A DNA stretch of 64,000 bases from the NCBI GenBank assembly GCA_963703165.1, contig OY969798.1:1426001-1490000 (forward strand), in the 5' to 3' direction. The notes below the pieces were generated by a model that worked only from the letters and a program-made list of their open reading frames with translations, ran no database searches and was not told where the DNA came from. Shown piece by piece: positions 33,089-42,566 of this stretch; the stretch's first letter is position 1; each line of letters begins with the position of its first letter. The translations under genes and the position numbers were made by a program. This stretch comes from JBQTKD01 sp963703165 (GTDB taxonomy: Bacteria > Actinomycetota > Actinomycetes > Sporichthyales > Sporichthyaceae).

Positions 33089-36000
33089 TCATCGGGCAGC
33101 CAGAGTGCCGCTCCGGGAGATGACGGCCTGGTCGGCGCCGAGGTAGGAGCTGACGACCCGGGGGTGGGCCAGCACCTCCGCCGGGGTTCCGGCGGCGATG
33201 ACAGCTCCGGCCTCGAGCGCGACGAGTCGGTCGCACAGGCCGGACAGCAGCGCCATGTCGTGCTCGACGACCACCAGCGCGGCGCCGAGGTCGGACTGGA
33301 CGCGCCGCAGGACCGGCATGAGCGCCTCGGCCTCGCGTTGCGCGACACCGGCGGACGGCTCGTCGAGCAGGACCACGGCGGGCGCCTGGGCCAGCACGCA
33401 GCCCAGTTCCACGATGCGCCGGGTACCGGTGGAGAGTTCACCGGTGCGGTGGTCGCGGTAGCGGGTCAGGCCGAGGGTCTCCAGGAGGATCGCGACGCGG
33501 GTGTCGACGGCGTCCTGGGTGTCGAAGGCCGCCGGCAGCCACAGGGCGTCCGCGAGCGGGTCGCGGTGCGCGAGGTGACGGTCCAACGCGACGGCCAGGG
33601 TCTGCGTGACGGTCAGGCCGGGGAACAGCCGGGCGTCCTGGAAGGAACGACCCAGCCCCGCACGGGCACGATGATGCGGGGCCAGGTCGCCGATCTCAGC
33701 ACCCCCGATGCGTACCGTCCCGGCGTCGGCCGGGAGCAGCCCGCTGAGCATGTCGAGCACCGTCGTCTTCCCGGCGCCGTTGTGTCCGATCAGGCCGACG
33801 ATCTCCCCCGGCGCGACGGACAGGTCGACGTCGTTCACGACCCGACGCCCACCGAAGCTCTTCCGCAGCCCGGTGGCTTCGAGAGCGGGCGGGGCGTCAC
33901 TATCGATCGTGGACTCGGCCCGCGGACGCGCGGCCACCGTGGCCGCCTCGCCGAGGAACACCGCACGCAGCACGTCGGGGCGGTCGAGCAGTTCCGCGGT
34001 GGGGCCGACGAACCGCACGCGGCCCTTCTCCAGGAACACCGCGCGTTCGGCGAGCAGCAGCGCCACGTTCACCGACTGCTCGACGACGACGACGGTCACG
34101 CCGGACGCGTTGATCCGACGCACGACCGCGATGAGGTCAGCGACGACGGTCGGCGCGAGGCCGAGCGTGAGTTCGTCGATGCACAGCACCTGCGGGCGCA
34201 CAGCCATTGCCATGGCGAGAGAGAGCATCTGCTGCTCGCCACCGGACAGGTCACCGGCGCGGGTGTCCGCGAGGCGTCCGAGGATCGGGAACAGCGCGAT
34301 CGCGTCGGCGTGCGCGGCCTCGACGGCCCCGGAGTCCTTACGGATCTGCCAGCAGGCAAGGCGCAGGTTCTCCGCGACGGTCAGTGTCGGGAAGACACCA
34401 CGCCCGCCCGGCATCATGGCCAGGCCCGAGCCCGCGATCCGCTCGGTCGGACGACCGGTGATCTGATCTCCCATCAGCTGACTGTCGCCACCGGTGGTGG
34501 CAAGCAGCCCACAGACCGCCCGCAGCAGGGAGGACTTGCCGGCCCCGTTGGTACCGAGCAGCGCGACGACCTCGCCCTCGCGAACGTCGAGGTCGACGCC
34601 GAACAGCACCTGATTGGGTCCGTAGGACGCGGTGACCCCGCGGCAGGACAGCGCCTCCTCGCCCGTGGGCGGGGCGGCCTCGCTCGTGGCTTCCCAACCC
34701 GACGCACCGGGTCGTTCATCCGGGTCCCACTCGACACCGTGCCGTCGAGCTATCAGCGCGGCGTAGCGGTCGCGCAGGTTCGCGCCGGCCTGGGCCATGC
34801 CGCCGGGCAGCAGGAGCAGCACCAGCAGCACGCCGGCACCGGTGGCGACCAACTGCAGTTGCGGGACCAGGTAGACAAGCAGGTGGATCGCGGCGGTGGC
34901 CGCCAGTGCGCCGCCGACGGAGGTCACCCCGCCGATGACGACGGTGGTGAAGGCAAGCAGCGACAGCGAGGTGTTGTAGGTCCGCAGGCCCACTGCACCC
35001 AGTGCTGTGGCATGCACGGCCCCGGCCATCCCGGCCAGGACACCGCAGACCACGAACGCGGTCAGCTTGGTCGCGACGCCGTCGACACCCGCCGCGGCGG
35101 CTGCCTTCGGGTTGTCCCGCGCCGCGATCATGACGCGCTTGGTCCGGCCACGGCCGAGGTTGCGGGCGACGATGACGGCGAACAGCACCAGCGAGAGGCC
35201 GACGAGGTAGAGCGTCTGGTCGTTGTGCATGTCCCACCGCTGGAACAGCACCGGACGATCGAAGGCTCCGGGGACCAGCCACGGGAAGTTCGTCGGGTTG
35301 AGGAAGAAGGTGTCGACGGCCACCGCGAAGGTCAGCGTGGTGACGGCGAGCAGCTGCCCGTCGACACGCAGCGCGGGGATCGCGACCAGGAGCGCGATCA
35401 CGGCACCGGCCACACCGGCGGTGATCATCGCGATGAAGAAGTCGGTGTTCCAGCGGACCATCAGGTCCCCGGCGACGACGCCGCCGACGCCGAGGATGGC
35501 GATCTGACCCAGACTCACTGTTCCGGCCCAGCCGGTCAGCACGACGAGGGACACCGCGACGACGCCGTAGGTGGTGGCGACCGTGGCCAGGTTGAGCTGG
35601 CTGGGCGAGCCGACCACGGCGAGCAGCAGCAACAGCCCGATCGCCACGAGCGGAACCGCGAGGCGGGCGGCCCGGACCTCGGGCAGTGCACGGACCCGCG
35701 CGGGCAGGTCCCGCACCGCGCCGGTGTGGACCCACGTGCCTTCCGCGGCGGCCGCGGCGGCGCGCCCGGTGTCCTTGCGGCGCAGCAGCAGGCCGAGCAG
35801 CAGGACCGCGAGCAGAACGACGGAAGAGACCGATTGCTTGTCGACGTTCCACCGGATCAACTGGTCGAGGATGCCCAGCCCGACGCCGGCGACGAATGCG
35901 CGCGGCAACGAGTACAGCCCGGCGACGACGGCGGCGGCGAGGGCGGGCAGCATGACCTGCGGACCGGAGGAGGCCACCGACAGGTTCAGGCCCTCGGACG

Positions 36001-36769
36001 GCGAGCGCAGGGTGACGGTCAGCGCGGCCAGCCCACCGGCGATCGTCCACACCAGCAAGGAAAGTCGGGGCGCGGGGATGCCGAGCAGCCGGGCGCGGTC
36101 GCCGTTCTCCGCGATGCCGCGGATGGCGATGCCGGCGTCGGTGCGCAGCAGGAACCAGGTCAGCGCGCCGAGCACGAAGGGCACGACGATGACCAGGGCC
36201 AGGTCGTTGCCGGAGATGAGCAGCGGGTCGACGTCGAGACTGAACTCGGACAGCGGGGTGCGGAACGACCCGATCACCGCGGGTCCGTCGAGCAATGTCG
36301 GCAGCGCCGCCTGGCCGGCCGCGCACAGCTGCGCGAGGCCGATGGTGGCGACGGTGACGACGAGGCGCGGGGACTTGTCGAGGCGACGCAGGACGACACG
36401 CTCGATCAGCGCGCCGGCCAGCAGACCGGTGAGCACCCCGACAGCGATCGCGACCGGCCAGGGCCAGCCCTGTCCGAGGTGCAGCCCGACGGCCAGTCCG
36501 GCGCCCAGTCCACCGATGCCACCGAGGGCGAAGTTGATGATGCGGTGACTGCGATACGTCAGCACAAGCCCGACGGCCAGCAGTCCGGAGCCGGTGCCGA
36601 TCAGCGCACCGAGCAGGACCACCCCGAGCGGCATCCGGTCCGGCGCGAGCACCGAGGCGACCAACAGCGCAGCCGTCGCGATGACGCCCACCGCAACCTC
36701 GGGGTGTCCGCCGAAGCGAGCGCTATAGCTCACCTTTGAGCGGACGCCATGGTTGTTCGGGGCGCTCAT
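33089..36769 (-). CDS. Complete Liv-type importer core in one protein (LivH-LivM-LivF-LivG)
   Basis: 1226 residues; the ATG at 36769 has GGGAG 8 bases upstream and overlaps the binding-protein stop (ATGA). Order: LivH permease (about 20-350), LivM permease (about 380-690), LivF ATPase with Walker A GTNGAGKSS (about 741), signature LSGGEQQML and Walker B VLCIDELTLGL, then LivG ATPase with Walker A GHNGAGKTT (about 998), degenerate signature LSTGTRRIVEL and VVLLDEPSAGV. All key residues are present. Fusing all four subunits fixes a 1:1:1:1 ratio. Codons about 8-22 lie in a palindromic repeat also found at 45662. Confidence 0.93.
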   Translation of the reverse strand: MSAPNNHGVRSKVSYSARFGGHPEVAVGVIATAALLVASVLAPDRMPLGVVLLGALIGTGSGLLAVGLVLTYRSHRIINFALGGIGGLGAGLAVGLHLGQGWPWPVAIAVGVLTGLLAGALIERVVLRRLDKSPRLVVTVATIGLAQLCAAGQAALPTLLDGPAVIGSFRTPLSEFSLDVDPLLISGNDLALVIVVPFVLGALTWFLLRTDAGIAIRGIAENGDRARLLGIPAPRLSLLVWTIAGGLAALTVTLRSPSEGLNLSVASSGPQVMLPALAAAVVAGLYSLPRAFVAGVGLGILDQLIRWNVDKQSVSSVVLLAVLLLGLLLRRKDTGRAAAAAAEGTWVHTGAVRDLPARVRALPEVRAARLAVPLVAIGLLLLLAVVGSPSQLNLATVATTYGVVAVSLVVLTGWAGTVSLGQIAILGVGGVVAGDLMVRWNTDFFIAMITAGVAGAVIALLVAIPALRVDGQLLAVTTLTFAVAVDTFFLNPTNFPWLVPGAFDRPVLFQRWDMHNDQTLYLVGLSLVLFAVIVARNLGRGRTKRVMIAARDNPKAAAAAGVDGVATKLTAFVVCGVLAGMAGAVHATALGAVGLRTYNTSLSLLAFTTVVIGGVTSVGGALAATAAIHLLVYLVPQLQLVATGAGVLLVLLLLPGGMAQAGANLRDRYAALIARRHGVEWDPDERPGASGWEATSEAAPPTGEEALSCRGVTASYGPNQVLFGVDLDVREGEVVALLGTNGAGKSSLLRAVCGLLATTGGDSQLMGDQITGRPTERIAGSGLAMMPGGRGVFPTLTVAENLRLACWQIRKDSGAVEAAHADAIALFPILGRLADTRAGDLSGGEQQMLSLAMAMAVRPQVLCIDELTLGLAPTVVADLIAVVRRINASGVTVVVVEQSVNVALLLAERAVFLEKGRVRFVGPTAELLDRPDVLRAVFLGEAATVAARPRAESTIDSDAPPALEATGLRKSFGGRRVVNDVDLSVAPGEIVGLIGHNGAGKTTVLDMLSGLLPADAGTVRIGGAEIGDLAPHHRARAGLGRSFQDARLFPGLTVTQTLAVALDRHLAHRDPLADALWLPAAFDTQDAVDTRVAILLETLGLTRYRDHRTGELSTGTRRIVELGCVLAQAPAVVLLDEPSAGVAQREAEALMPVLRRVQSDLGAALVVVEHDMALLSGLCDRLVALEAGAVIAAGTPAEVLAHPRVVSSYLGADQAVISRSGTLAAR
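36703..36748 (-). repeat. 46-bp palindromic repeat, copy inside the transporter gene
   Basis: On the minus strand this reads GGCGTCCGCTCAAAGGTGAG, TATAGCGC at the centre, then a partly complementary arm ending GCGGACACC. It matches 40 of 46 positions of the element at 45662-45707. It falls in the first codons of the LivHMFG gene, about residues 8-22, without breaking the frame. Confidence 0.75.
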
Positions 36770-38484
36770 CGCTCGTTCTCCCGCGCGACAGCCTTGTTCT
36801 CCGGGGTCTTGACCCGCGCGGGGGCGGCGGGACCGGTGGGCCACTTACCGGGCTTGTAGCGCTTGTTCGTCGAGATGTAGGCGCCCTCGGCGTTGTTGAA
36901 CTTGGAACGGGCCGACGGGTCCCAGTAGATCTCGCGGGCGTCGCGGTACGGGCTGTACTCACCGTCGGGGTATCCCCAGGTGCCCGCGGGGCCGGAGCCG
37001 CCCGGGTAGGCCCGCATACCCTTGGCGAAGGTGGCCGGGGTCAGGTCGGGGCCGGCCATCTGGATGCCGGTGGCGAGCATGTAGAAGAAGTAGTAGAAGA
37101 GTTCGGCGCCGAAGATCGGCTCGTGGTCGGGGTCGACGGACTTCGCGGCGGCGTAGGCGTAGCTGGCGCCCTGGGGCTGCTGCTCACCGAGCAGGCTGAG
37201 CCCGAAGGCGTTCTTCCACTGCGACTGGTCGTAGAACTGGCCGACGATGTCGAAGTCCGTCAGCGCGGTCCCGGTGACGATCCACTCGGGGTAGTAGTTC
37301 TGCTGCGACAGACGCGAGGTGAGCAGCAGCGGGATCAGCGGGTCGGTGGCCAGGACGACAGTGGTGATGCCGTCGCGCTTGAGCTTGGCCGCGAGGTTGT
37401 TGGCCTGGTCGGACATCGAGGCCAGGTCCAGGGTGTAGGTGTAGCGGGTCGCGTTGTTGCCGGCCGCCTTGATGATCTTCTCGCCGGTGTTCACGCACTG
37501 CTGGTACTCGGGGTTGTCCGGGGCAATCAGCGCGACCTTGCGGGGCTTGCCGACCATGTTCTCCCCGGCCTTCTGCACCGGCTGGCCGAAGACCCGCTTG
37601 TTGAGGTACTCCGCGATCGTCGAGGACAGGGAGGTGCAGTCCGGGAACGGGCTCCACGAGTAGGGGGCGCGGGCGGCGAACCACTGCGCGGACATGTACG
37701 GGGCGCCGATGGCCAGGACCTTCTGACGGGCCAGTGCGTCGTTGTAGGGCTGGGTGAAGGCGGAGATGTCCGCGAACACCTTCAGTTCCTGCGCGGCGCG
37801 GATGGCGTCGGCATTGGCGGCTTCCTGCCCGGCGCCGACGATCTCGTTGAGGACGGAGCCCTTGCCCTTCCACTCCACGAGGTCGAGCTTGCGGCCGTAG
37901 AACTGGAAGTTGCGCTCGAAGTAGGTCATGAAGTTACGCATCGTGCGGCGCATGTCTTCTTCGGTCGGCGTCGGGATCGCGTCGCCCTTGCCGCCGGTGA
38001 GCTGCGAGATGACGCTCTGATAGTCGCGGATGTCCTCGACGGGTAGACGGAACGAGATCTTGATCTTGTCCTTGGTCACGCCGCGGTAGGTCGCGCCGCC
38101 GTTGTCCTTACCCTTGGGCCAGGCGATGCACGGCGGGGAGTAGGTGTCCCCGATGACCTGCACGCTGCGGTCCGCGCAGGGGCCGCCCTTCGTCGCGGCC
38201 ACCGCGGCCGCCGGTCCGGCCTTGGCGGCCTGTACCGGTCGACCGGTCTTCGGATTCACGACACCCGGCGCTACCCCCGTCTTGGGCGCGGTCCCGCGGG
38301 CGGCGGCGGCCTGATCGGCCGGGGTCCCGGGCTGAGCCTGCTGCGCGATCACCAACTGTTCACGGGCGATTGTCGGCACCAGGCTGACCACCAGCAGGAA
38401 GGCGATGGCGAGTGCGAGCAGCGGGCCGTAGCCGCCCAGGATGCGGCGAGGGGACGTACCAAGGGTGCGGGAAGAACGCTTCAC
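36766..38484 (-). CDS. Liv-type substrate-binding protein of the fused importer
   Basis: 572 residues. An N-terminal hydrophobic helix (LALAIAFLLVVSLVP, about 23-37) without a lipobox anchors or secretes it; a Pro/Ala-rich linker follows to about 100. The rest is a binding-protein fold with FRLPVEDIRDYQ, KVLAIGAPYMSAQWF, RKVALIAPDNPEYQQC and VLATDPLIPLLLTSRLS. It is immediately upstream of, and coupled to, the four-domain transporter gene. A Liv-type remnant resembling this class lies at 27245-27832. Substrate unknown. Confidence 0.88.
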   Translation of the reverse strand: MKRSSRTLGTSPRRILGGYGPLLALAIAFLLVVSLVPTIAREQLVIAQQAQPGTPADQAAAARGTAPKTGVAPGVVNPKTGRPVQAAKAGPAAAVAATKGGPCADRSVQVIGDTYSPPCIAWPKGKDNGGATYRGVTKDKIKISFRLPVEDIRDYQSVISQLTGGKGDAIPTPTEEDMRRTMRNFMTYFERNFQFYGRKLDLVEWKGKGSVLNEIVGAGQEAANADAIRAAQELKVFADISAFTQPYNDALARQKVLAIGAPYMSAQWFAARAPYSWSPFPDCTSLSSTIAEYLNKRVFGQPVQKAGENMVGKPRKVALIAPDNPEYQQCVNTGEKIIKAAGNNATRYTYTLDLASMSDQANNLAAKLKRDGITTVVLATDPLIPLLLTSRLSQQNYYPEWIVTGTALTDFDIVGQFYDQSQWKNAFGLSLLGEQQPQGASYAYAAAKSVDPDHEPIFGAELFYYFFYMLATGIQMAGPDLTPATFAKGMRAYPGGSGPAGTWGYPDGEYSPYRDAREIYWDPSARSKFNNAEGAYISTNKRYKPGKWPTGPAAPARVKTPENKAVARENER

Positions 38485-38541
38485 GTCCGACCTCCAGCAG
38501 GTGGCGGATTGTGCGGGACGAACTAAGTGTCTGAGGGAGCG

Positions 38542-39975
38542 TCAGGCCATCCGGCGGCGTACGAAATCCGCTCCGGCGAGCAGGAGAATGAACACGAGGG
38601 CCAGCCACGCGGCGAGCAACCCGCCGCGTTCGGCGCAGCCGTCGCCGCTGGCCAGGTGGGTGGAGCGACAGACCGCGGCGACGGGCGCCTGGTCCACGGT
38701 GACCGTGGTAGGTGCCGCGGCGTCGACGATCGGTGCCTGTGGCGCCGAGGCGAACGCGGCCGGCGGGGCCGCGTCGCGGGGCGGGAGCACCCCAGGGGCG
38801 GAAAGCCCCGGCGCCACAGGCAGACCTGGCGGGGAGAGTGCGCCGAACCCGGAATCCAACGGGTTCGCGTAGGTGGTGACGTCGGTACCTGCCCGGGCGC
38901 CACCGAGATCGACATCGATCCCGCCGCCGTCGCCCATCACGATCAGCGCGAGGTCGGCGATCAGGTAACCGAACCCGACCGCCTTCGCGAACCCGCAGTC
39001 CGGGCTCATCTGCAACGGTGAGACCAGTTCCAGCAGCTGCGACCGCACCGGCTGCACGCCTTCGAGCACGGGTGCGAGCAGGGTGCGCAATTCGGGGGTC
39101 GAGGAGATGGAGAGGCGCAGCGGCGTGACCTGCTTACCGGTCGTCGTGGGTTGCACGCTGGGGGCGTGCAGCGCGAGCCCGATCGGCTGGAGCGTCTTGT
39201 TCGCGGCGGCCAGACCCTCGGCGAGTGACGCCGCGTCAGGAGCCGGGTAGCGCTGCCCGCCGACGGTGATCGCGCCAAGACTGAATTCGCCGTCGGAGGA
39301 CTTCACGGCACCGGTGCGCTCGGTGGCGGTCCAGCGCAGACCCTCGAGTTCGACGAGTCCGCCGGCCAGGATGATCCGGCCGAGGCCGCTGCTGGCGGTG
39401 GCGGTGCGCTGCTTGCCGGGAACGAGGTGGGCACCCGAGGAGGCGGTGCCCCCGATGACGGTCAGCAGTCCGGGGATGTCGACCCGCACTCCCCCGACGC
39501 CGGCGTCGGCCTTGCTGTGCGGGGCGGCCGATCCGGACTGACTTCCGATCTCCACGGGCGTTCCGGCACCGAACGAGGCGCTCTTCTTCTCGGCGGCCCC
39601 TTCACCGGAGGACACCACGAGGCGTTGCGGGCGGGAGTCCTCGGGAAGGAACGCACCGGGTGCCGTGCCGCAGGCGATGGGCGCCTTGCCGATCATGTCG
39701 AACATGCCCATGTCCACGCCGGCGGACTCGGCGTTGCCCTGCGCGCCGGCGTAGCGGGCGCGGGTCTGCGCGAGACCGATGCCGATGTTGGCGCCGGAGG
39801 AACGCAGCGCGACACGGAAGACACCGGCCGATGCGCTGCCGACGCCCGGCACAAAAGCTGCCTCGTCCGGGGCAGCCGCCGCCGCGGCGGAGACGGGCGC
39901 GACCAGAGCAGCGGTCAGGGCGAGCGCGGTGAGCGGAGCCACGGCGCGCCGCGACCTGCGGTGTTTCGCTGTCAT
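38542..39975 (-). CDS. Secreted surface protein with C-terminal membrane anchor
   Basis: 477 residues; the ATG at 39975 follows AAGGAGGA. A cleavable signal peptide (LTALALTAALVAPVSA) is followed by a beta-rich body, a Pro/Ala-rich linker, a Cys-containing stretch (AAVCRSTHLASGDGCAERGG) and a final helix LAAWLALVFILLLAG with RRRMA tail. The pattern is a choice-of-anchor-like surface protein. Part of the body resembles the protein at 3-677. It lies 57 bp upstream of the binding-protein gene on the same strand, suggesting it helps the importer at the cell surface. Confidence 0.8.
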   Translation of the reverse strand: MTAKHRRSRRAVAPLTALALTAALVAPVSAAAAAAPDEAAFVPGVGSASAGVFRVALRSSGANIGIGLAQTRARYAGAQGNAESAGVDMGMFDMIGKAPIACGTAPGAFLPEDSRPQRLVVSSGEGAAEKKSASFGAGTPVEIGSQSGSAAPHSKADAGVGGVRVDIPGLLTVIGGTASSGAHLVPGKQRTATASSGLGRIILAGGLVELEGLRWTATERTGAVKSSDGEFSLGAITVGGQRYPAPDAASLAEGLAAANKTLQPIGLALHAPSVQPTTTGKQVTPLRLSISSTPELRTLLAPVLEGVQPVRSQLLELVSPLQMSPDCGFAKAVGFGYLIADLALIVMGDGGGIDVDLGGARAGTDVTTYANPLDSGFGALSPPGLPVAPGLSAPGVLPPRDAAPPAAFASAPQAPIVDAAAPTTVTVDQAPVAAVCRSTHLASGDGCAERGGLLAAWLALVFILLLAGADFVRRRMA

Positions 39976-40006
39976 CGTCGGTCCTCCTTGATTCGGACTG
40001 ACTAAC

Positions 40007-41554
40007 TCAGGCACTGGGACGTTGCGTCATCGAGCCGAAGAGGATCCCGGCGAGTTCGGCCGGGTACTTCCCGGTCATGTAGGCGAGCAGGTTCTCCACC
40101 TCGGCGAGCATGTTGGCCTCGGGCGCGAGGGCCGCGGCGAATCCGTTCAAATAGAGCAGATTGCGGGAGAACAGCACGAGTTCTTTGGGGACGACGAACC
40201 CGAGCTTCATCAGGAACTTGATGACGTCACGCATCTGACTGGTGACCAGCGAGAGGTCGAGCTGGTTGAACGGCGCGTCGGTGAACTCCTCCGCGATCGC
40301 CTGGTACTTCTCCAGCTCCAGGGCCGCGGCCTCGATGTCCACGTCGGCCGGGATCGCGCCCATCTCCGCCGCGGCGATGACCTGGGCCTTGGTGTCTCGC
40401 TGCATGGCGGCGACCAGCAGGCGGACCAGCTGCGCCCGCTCCCGGTCATTCAGCCGTCCGCAGATGCCGTAGTCGACGAGTGAGATCCCGCCGTCGTCGG
40501 TGATGAGGACGTTCCCGGAGTGCAGATCACCGTGAAAGACGCCGTAGATCATCGAGTGCTCCAGGACGCCCGCGGCCGCCGAGCGAAGCAGCAGCGACCC
40601 GTCGATCGCGTCGCCGAAACGTTCCCGGGCCACCGTGTACGGCACACCCGGCACGCGTTCCATCACGAGCACGTCGGCGGTGACCATGCCCGGGACGGGG
40701 TGCGGCACCCGCAGGAACGAGTTCTTCGCGTGCTCACTCACCACACCGAGGTGGATCATGTTCCAGGCCTCGACGCGGAAGTCCAGTTCGGCCAGCACCA
40801 GTTCGGCCGCGACGGGGAGAACCTCGCCAGGGTTGGACATCCGGGCCTGCGCGCTGAGCTTGCAGATCACCGCGGAGAGCACGGACATGACCCGAAGGTC
40901 GGCGCCGAAACGCGCCCGCAGCCCTGGCCGCTGAACCTTGACCACGACCTCGGTGCCGTCGTGCAGCACAGCGTTGTGCACCTGCGCGATGCTCGCCGCC
41001 GCCCGCGGGACCGCGTCGAAGGAGGCGAACAGTTCCCCGATCGGCTTGCCGAACGACGTCTCGATCACGCGGGCGGCCACACCGGCCGGCAGCGCCGGGA
41101 CCTCGTCGCGGCACCAGGCGAAGGCGTGCACCCACTCGTCGGGCAGCAGGCCCTGCGCAGTGGCGATCGATTGACCCACCTTCACGTACGCCGGACCCCC
41201 CGCGTGCACGAGCTTCTGCGCCCGACGTACTGCCGGCGACCCCTTCGCGACCGTCGGCTGCGCACCCCTCCGGCGCAGTCGACGTCCGACCCGGTGACTC
41301 GCCTCGCCGACCCCGCCGATGACGGTGAAGGCGAAGAAGCGGAACAGCGTGCGCAGCAGGGCGAGCACAGTCGCAGGCCCGAAGCTGACCTTCGCCAGGG
41401 CGGCGGCCTGCTTGCGGATCCGGGGGCGCGACGCCGTTGCGTGGCGGGACAGCCGCTCGAGTTCGTCGAGCAGCCCCGGCTGCGCGGCGACCCAGGCGGA
41501 GTCCTTCGCCAGGGCGTCGAGATCCGGCAGCGCCGGCGCGGTCCAACCGGTCAT
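40007..41554 (-). CDS. ABC1/UbiB (AarF) family kinase-like protein
   Basis: 515 residues; the ATG overlaps the TetR stop (ATGA). UbiB motifs are in order: KxGQ (AYVKVGQSIATAQGLL), Ala-rich then VVVKVQRPG, the catalytic FHGDLHSGNVLI and a metal-binding LVDYG. Members are atypical kinases/ATPases; the best studied act in quinone synthesis or lipid handling. It forms a unit with the TetR gene upstream and the surface-protein gene downstream, so a membrane-lipid or envelope role is conceivable. A second ABC1 gene lies at 60876. Confidence 0.92.
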   Translation of the reverse strand: MTGWTAPALPDLDALAKDSAWVAAQPGLLDELERLSRHATASRPRIRKQAAALAKVSFGPATVLALLRTLFRFFAFTVIGGVGEASHRVGRRLRRRGAQPTVAKGSPAVRRAQKLVHAGGPAYVKVGQSIATAQGLLPDEWVHAFAWCRDEVPALPAGVAARVIETSFGKPIGELFASFDAVPRAAASIAQVHNAVLHDGTEVVVKVQRPGLRARFGADLRVMSVLSAVICKLSAQARMSNPGEVLPVAAELVLAELDFRVEAWNMIHLGVVSEHAKNSFLRVPHPVPGMVTADVLVMERVPGVPYTVARERFGDAIDGSLLLRSAAAGVLEHSMIYGVFHGDLHSGNVLITDDGGISLVDYGICGRLNDRERAQLVRLLVAAMQRDTKAQVIAAAEMGAIPADVDIEAAALELEKYQAIAEEFTDAPFNQLDLSLVTSQMRDVIKFLMKLGFVVPKELVLFSRNLLYLNGFAAALAPEANMLAEVENLLAYMTGKYPAELAGILFGSMTQRPSA

Positions 41555-42306
41555 GGTTCGTTCCTCACGACAGGGCGCTTGGGATCGTCCATGACGGCGC
41601 GGCCGGCCTCGACCATCTGGGGGACGGCGGCAAGCACGGACATGATGTCGATGCGTTCCATCCCGCTGGATTTCATTCCGCCCCAGACGAACTGCGCCAG
41701 ATAGGCGACGAAGTCCGCGCGGCTCATCGTGCGGCGCACGAGCCACCACTCGGTGGCCGAGAGCACGAAACCGACGATCCCGAAGGCCCACGGTTCGGCG
41801 GCGCCGGAGTCCACACCGGCCGAGCGCATGATCGACCCGATGACGGCGGCCAGTTGCGAGCCGGCCTCCAACGCCATCGGCAGGTCCTCGAGGCTGCCGG
41901 GGAGGTCCCGGGCTCCGCGGATCAGCCAGCCGTAGATCTGCGGCTCGCGCTCGACGAACGCGACGAGCACGTCGAAGACCTTCCCCAGCACCTCCTCCGG
42001 CTCCCCGCCGGACATCGCGGCGAGCATCGCGTCGGCGGCGGCGGTCTCGGCGAGCTTGCCGATGACGGCGGCGGACAGGCCGAGGCGATCCCGGAAGTGG
42101 TCGTAGAGAACCGGCTTGCTCATCCCGGCGCCGGCCGCGAGTTCGGCGAGCGTGGCCTCGGGTCCGATCTTGCGGATCGCCTCGATGATCGCGTCCAGGT
42201 ACTCGGCGCGACGCACGGAGGCGCCGGTGCGGGCGCCGGCGGGCCGCCCGGGGCGTCGACGGGCGGGCGCGACGGCCTCGCTCGCCTTACCGGGACCCTG
42301 AGCCAT
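41551..42306 (-). CDS. TetR-family transcriptional regulator
   Basis: 251 residues from the ATG at 42306 with AAGGAGA upstream. The helix-turn-helix is ATLAELAAGAGMSKPVLYDH (about 50-70), preceded by a basic arm (RRRPGRPAGARTGA). The ligand domain is longer than average. Its stop overlaps the ABC1 gene, so it likely controls the whole minus-strand unit to 33 kb. The 260 bp upstream divides it from the SCP2-like gene. Confidence 0.92.
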   Translation of the reverse strand: MAQGPGKASEAVAPARRRPGRPAGARTGASVRRAEYLDAIIEAIRKIGPEATLAELAAGAGMSKPVLYDHFRDRLGLSAAVIGKLAETAAADAMLAAMSGGEPEEVLGKVFDVLVAFVEREPQIYGWLIRGARDLPGSLEDLPMALEAGSQLAAVIGSIMRSAGVDSGAAEPWAFGIVGFVLSATEWWLVRRTMSRADFVAYLAQFVWGGMKSSGMERIDIMSVLAAVPQMVEAGRAVMDDPKRPVVRNEP

Positions 42307-42566
42307 GTGCCGTTCTCCTTGCTGAAGTTCTGGCGCCCCGAACCACTGGACTGCGGCCCGGGGCAACTGCGACAATAAACCCGATGAAGAGTAGGTTTCC
42401 AGCCCTTCCGGGCCAGATCTTCGAGATTTCTCGTTGCCTGGCCGGTTCTACGCTGGCGATTCCGCTCTGGGCGACCAAGACGGTTATCCGACTCGCGGTC
42501 GGAACGGTGGCCACGGTGGTCTTCCCGCCGGCCCCCCGGGACCGCGCTGCACGCTGTGGAGGGGCG

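Noticed and set aside
33164..36739. 1191-codon plus-strand ORF opposite the fused transporter gene
   Set aside because: It is exactly antisense to a gene with full transporter motifs; its own translation is a Gln/Asp/Arg-rich low-complexity string typical of GC-rich shadow frames.
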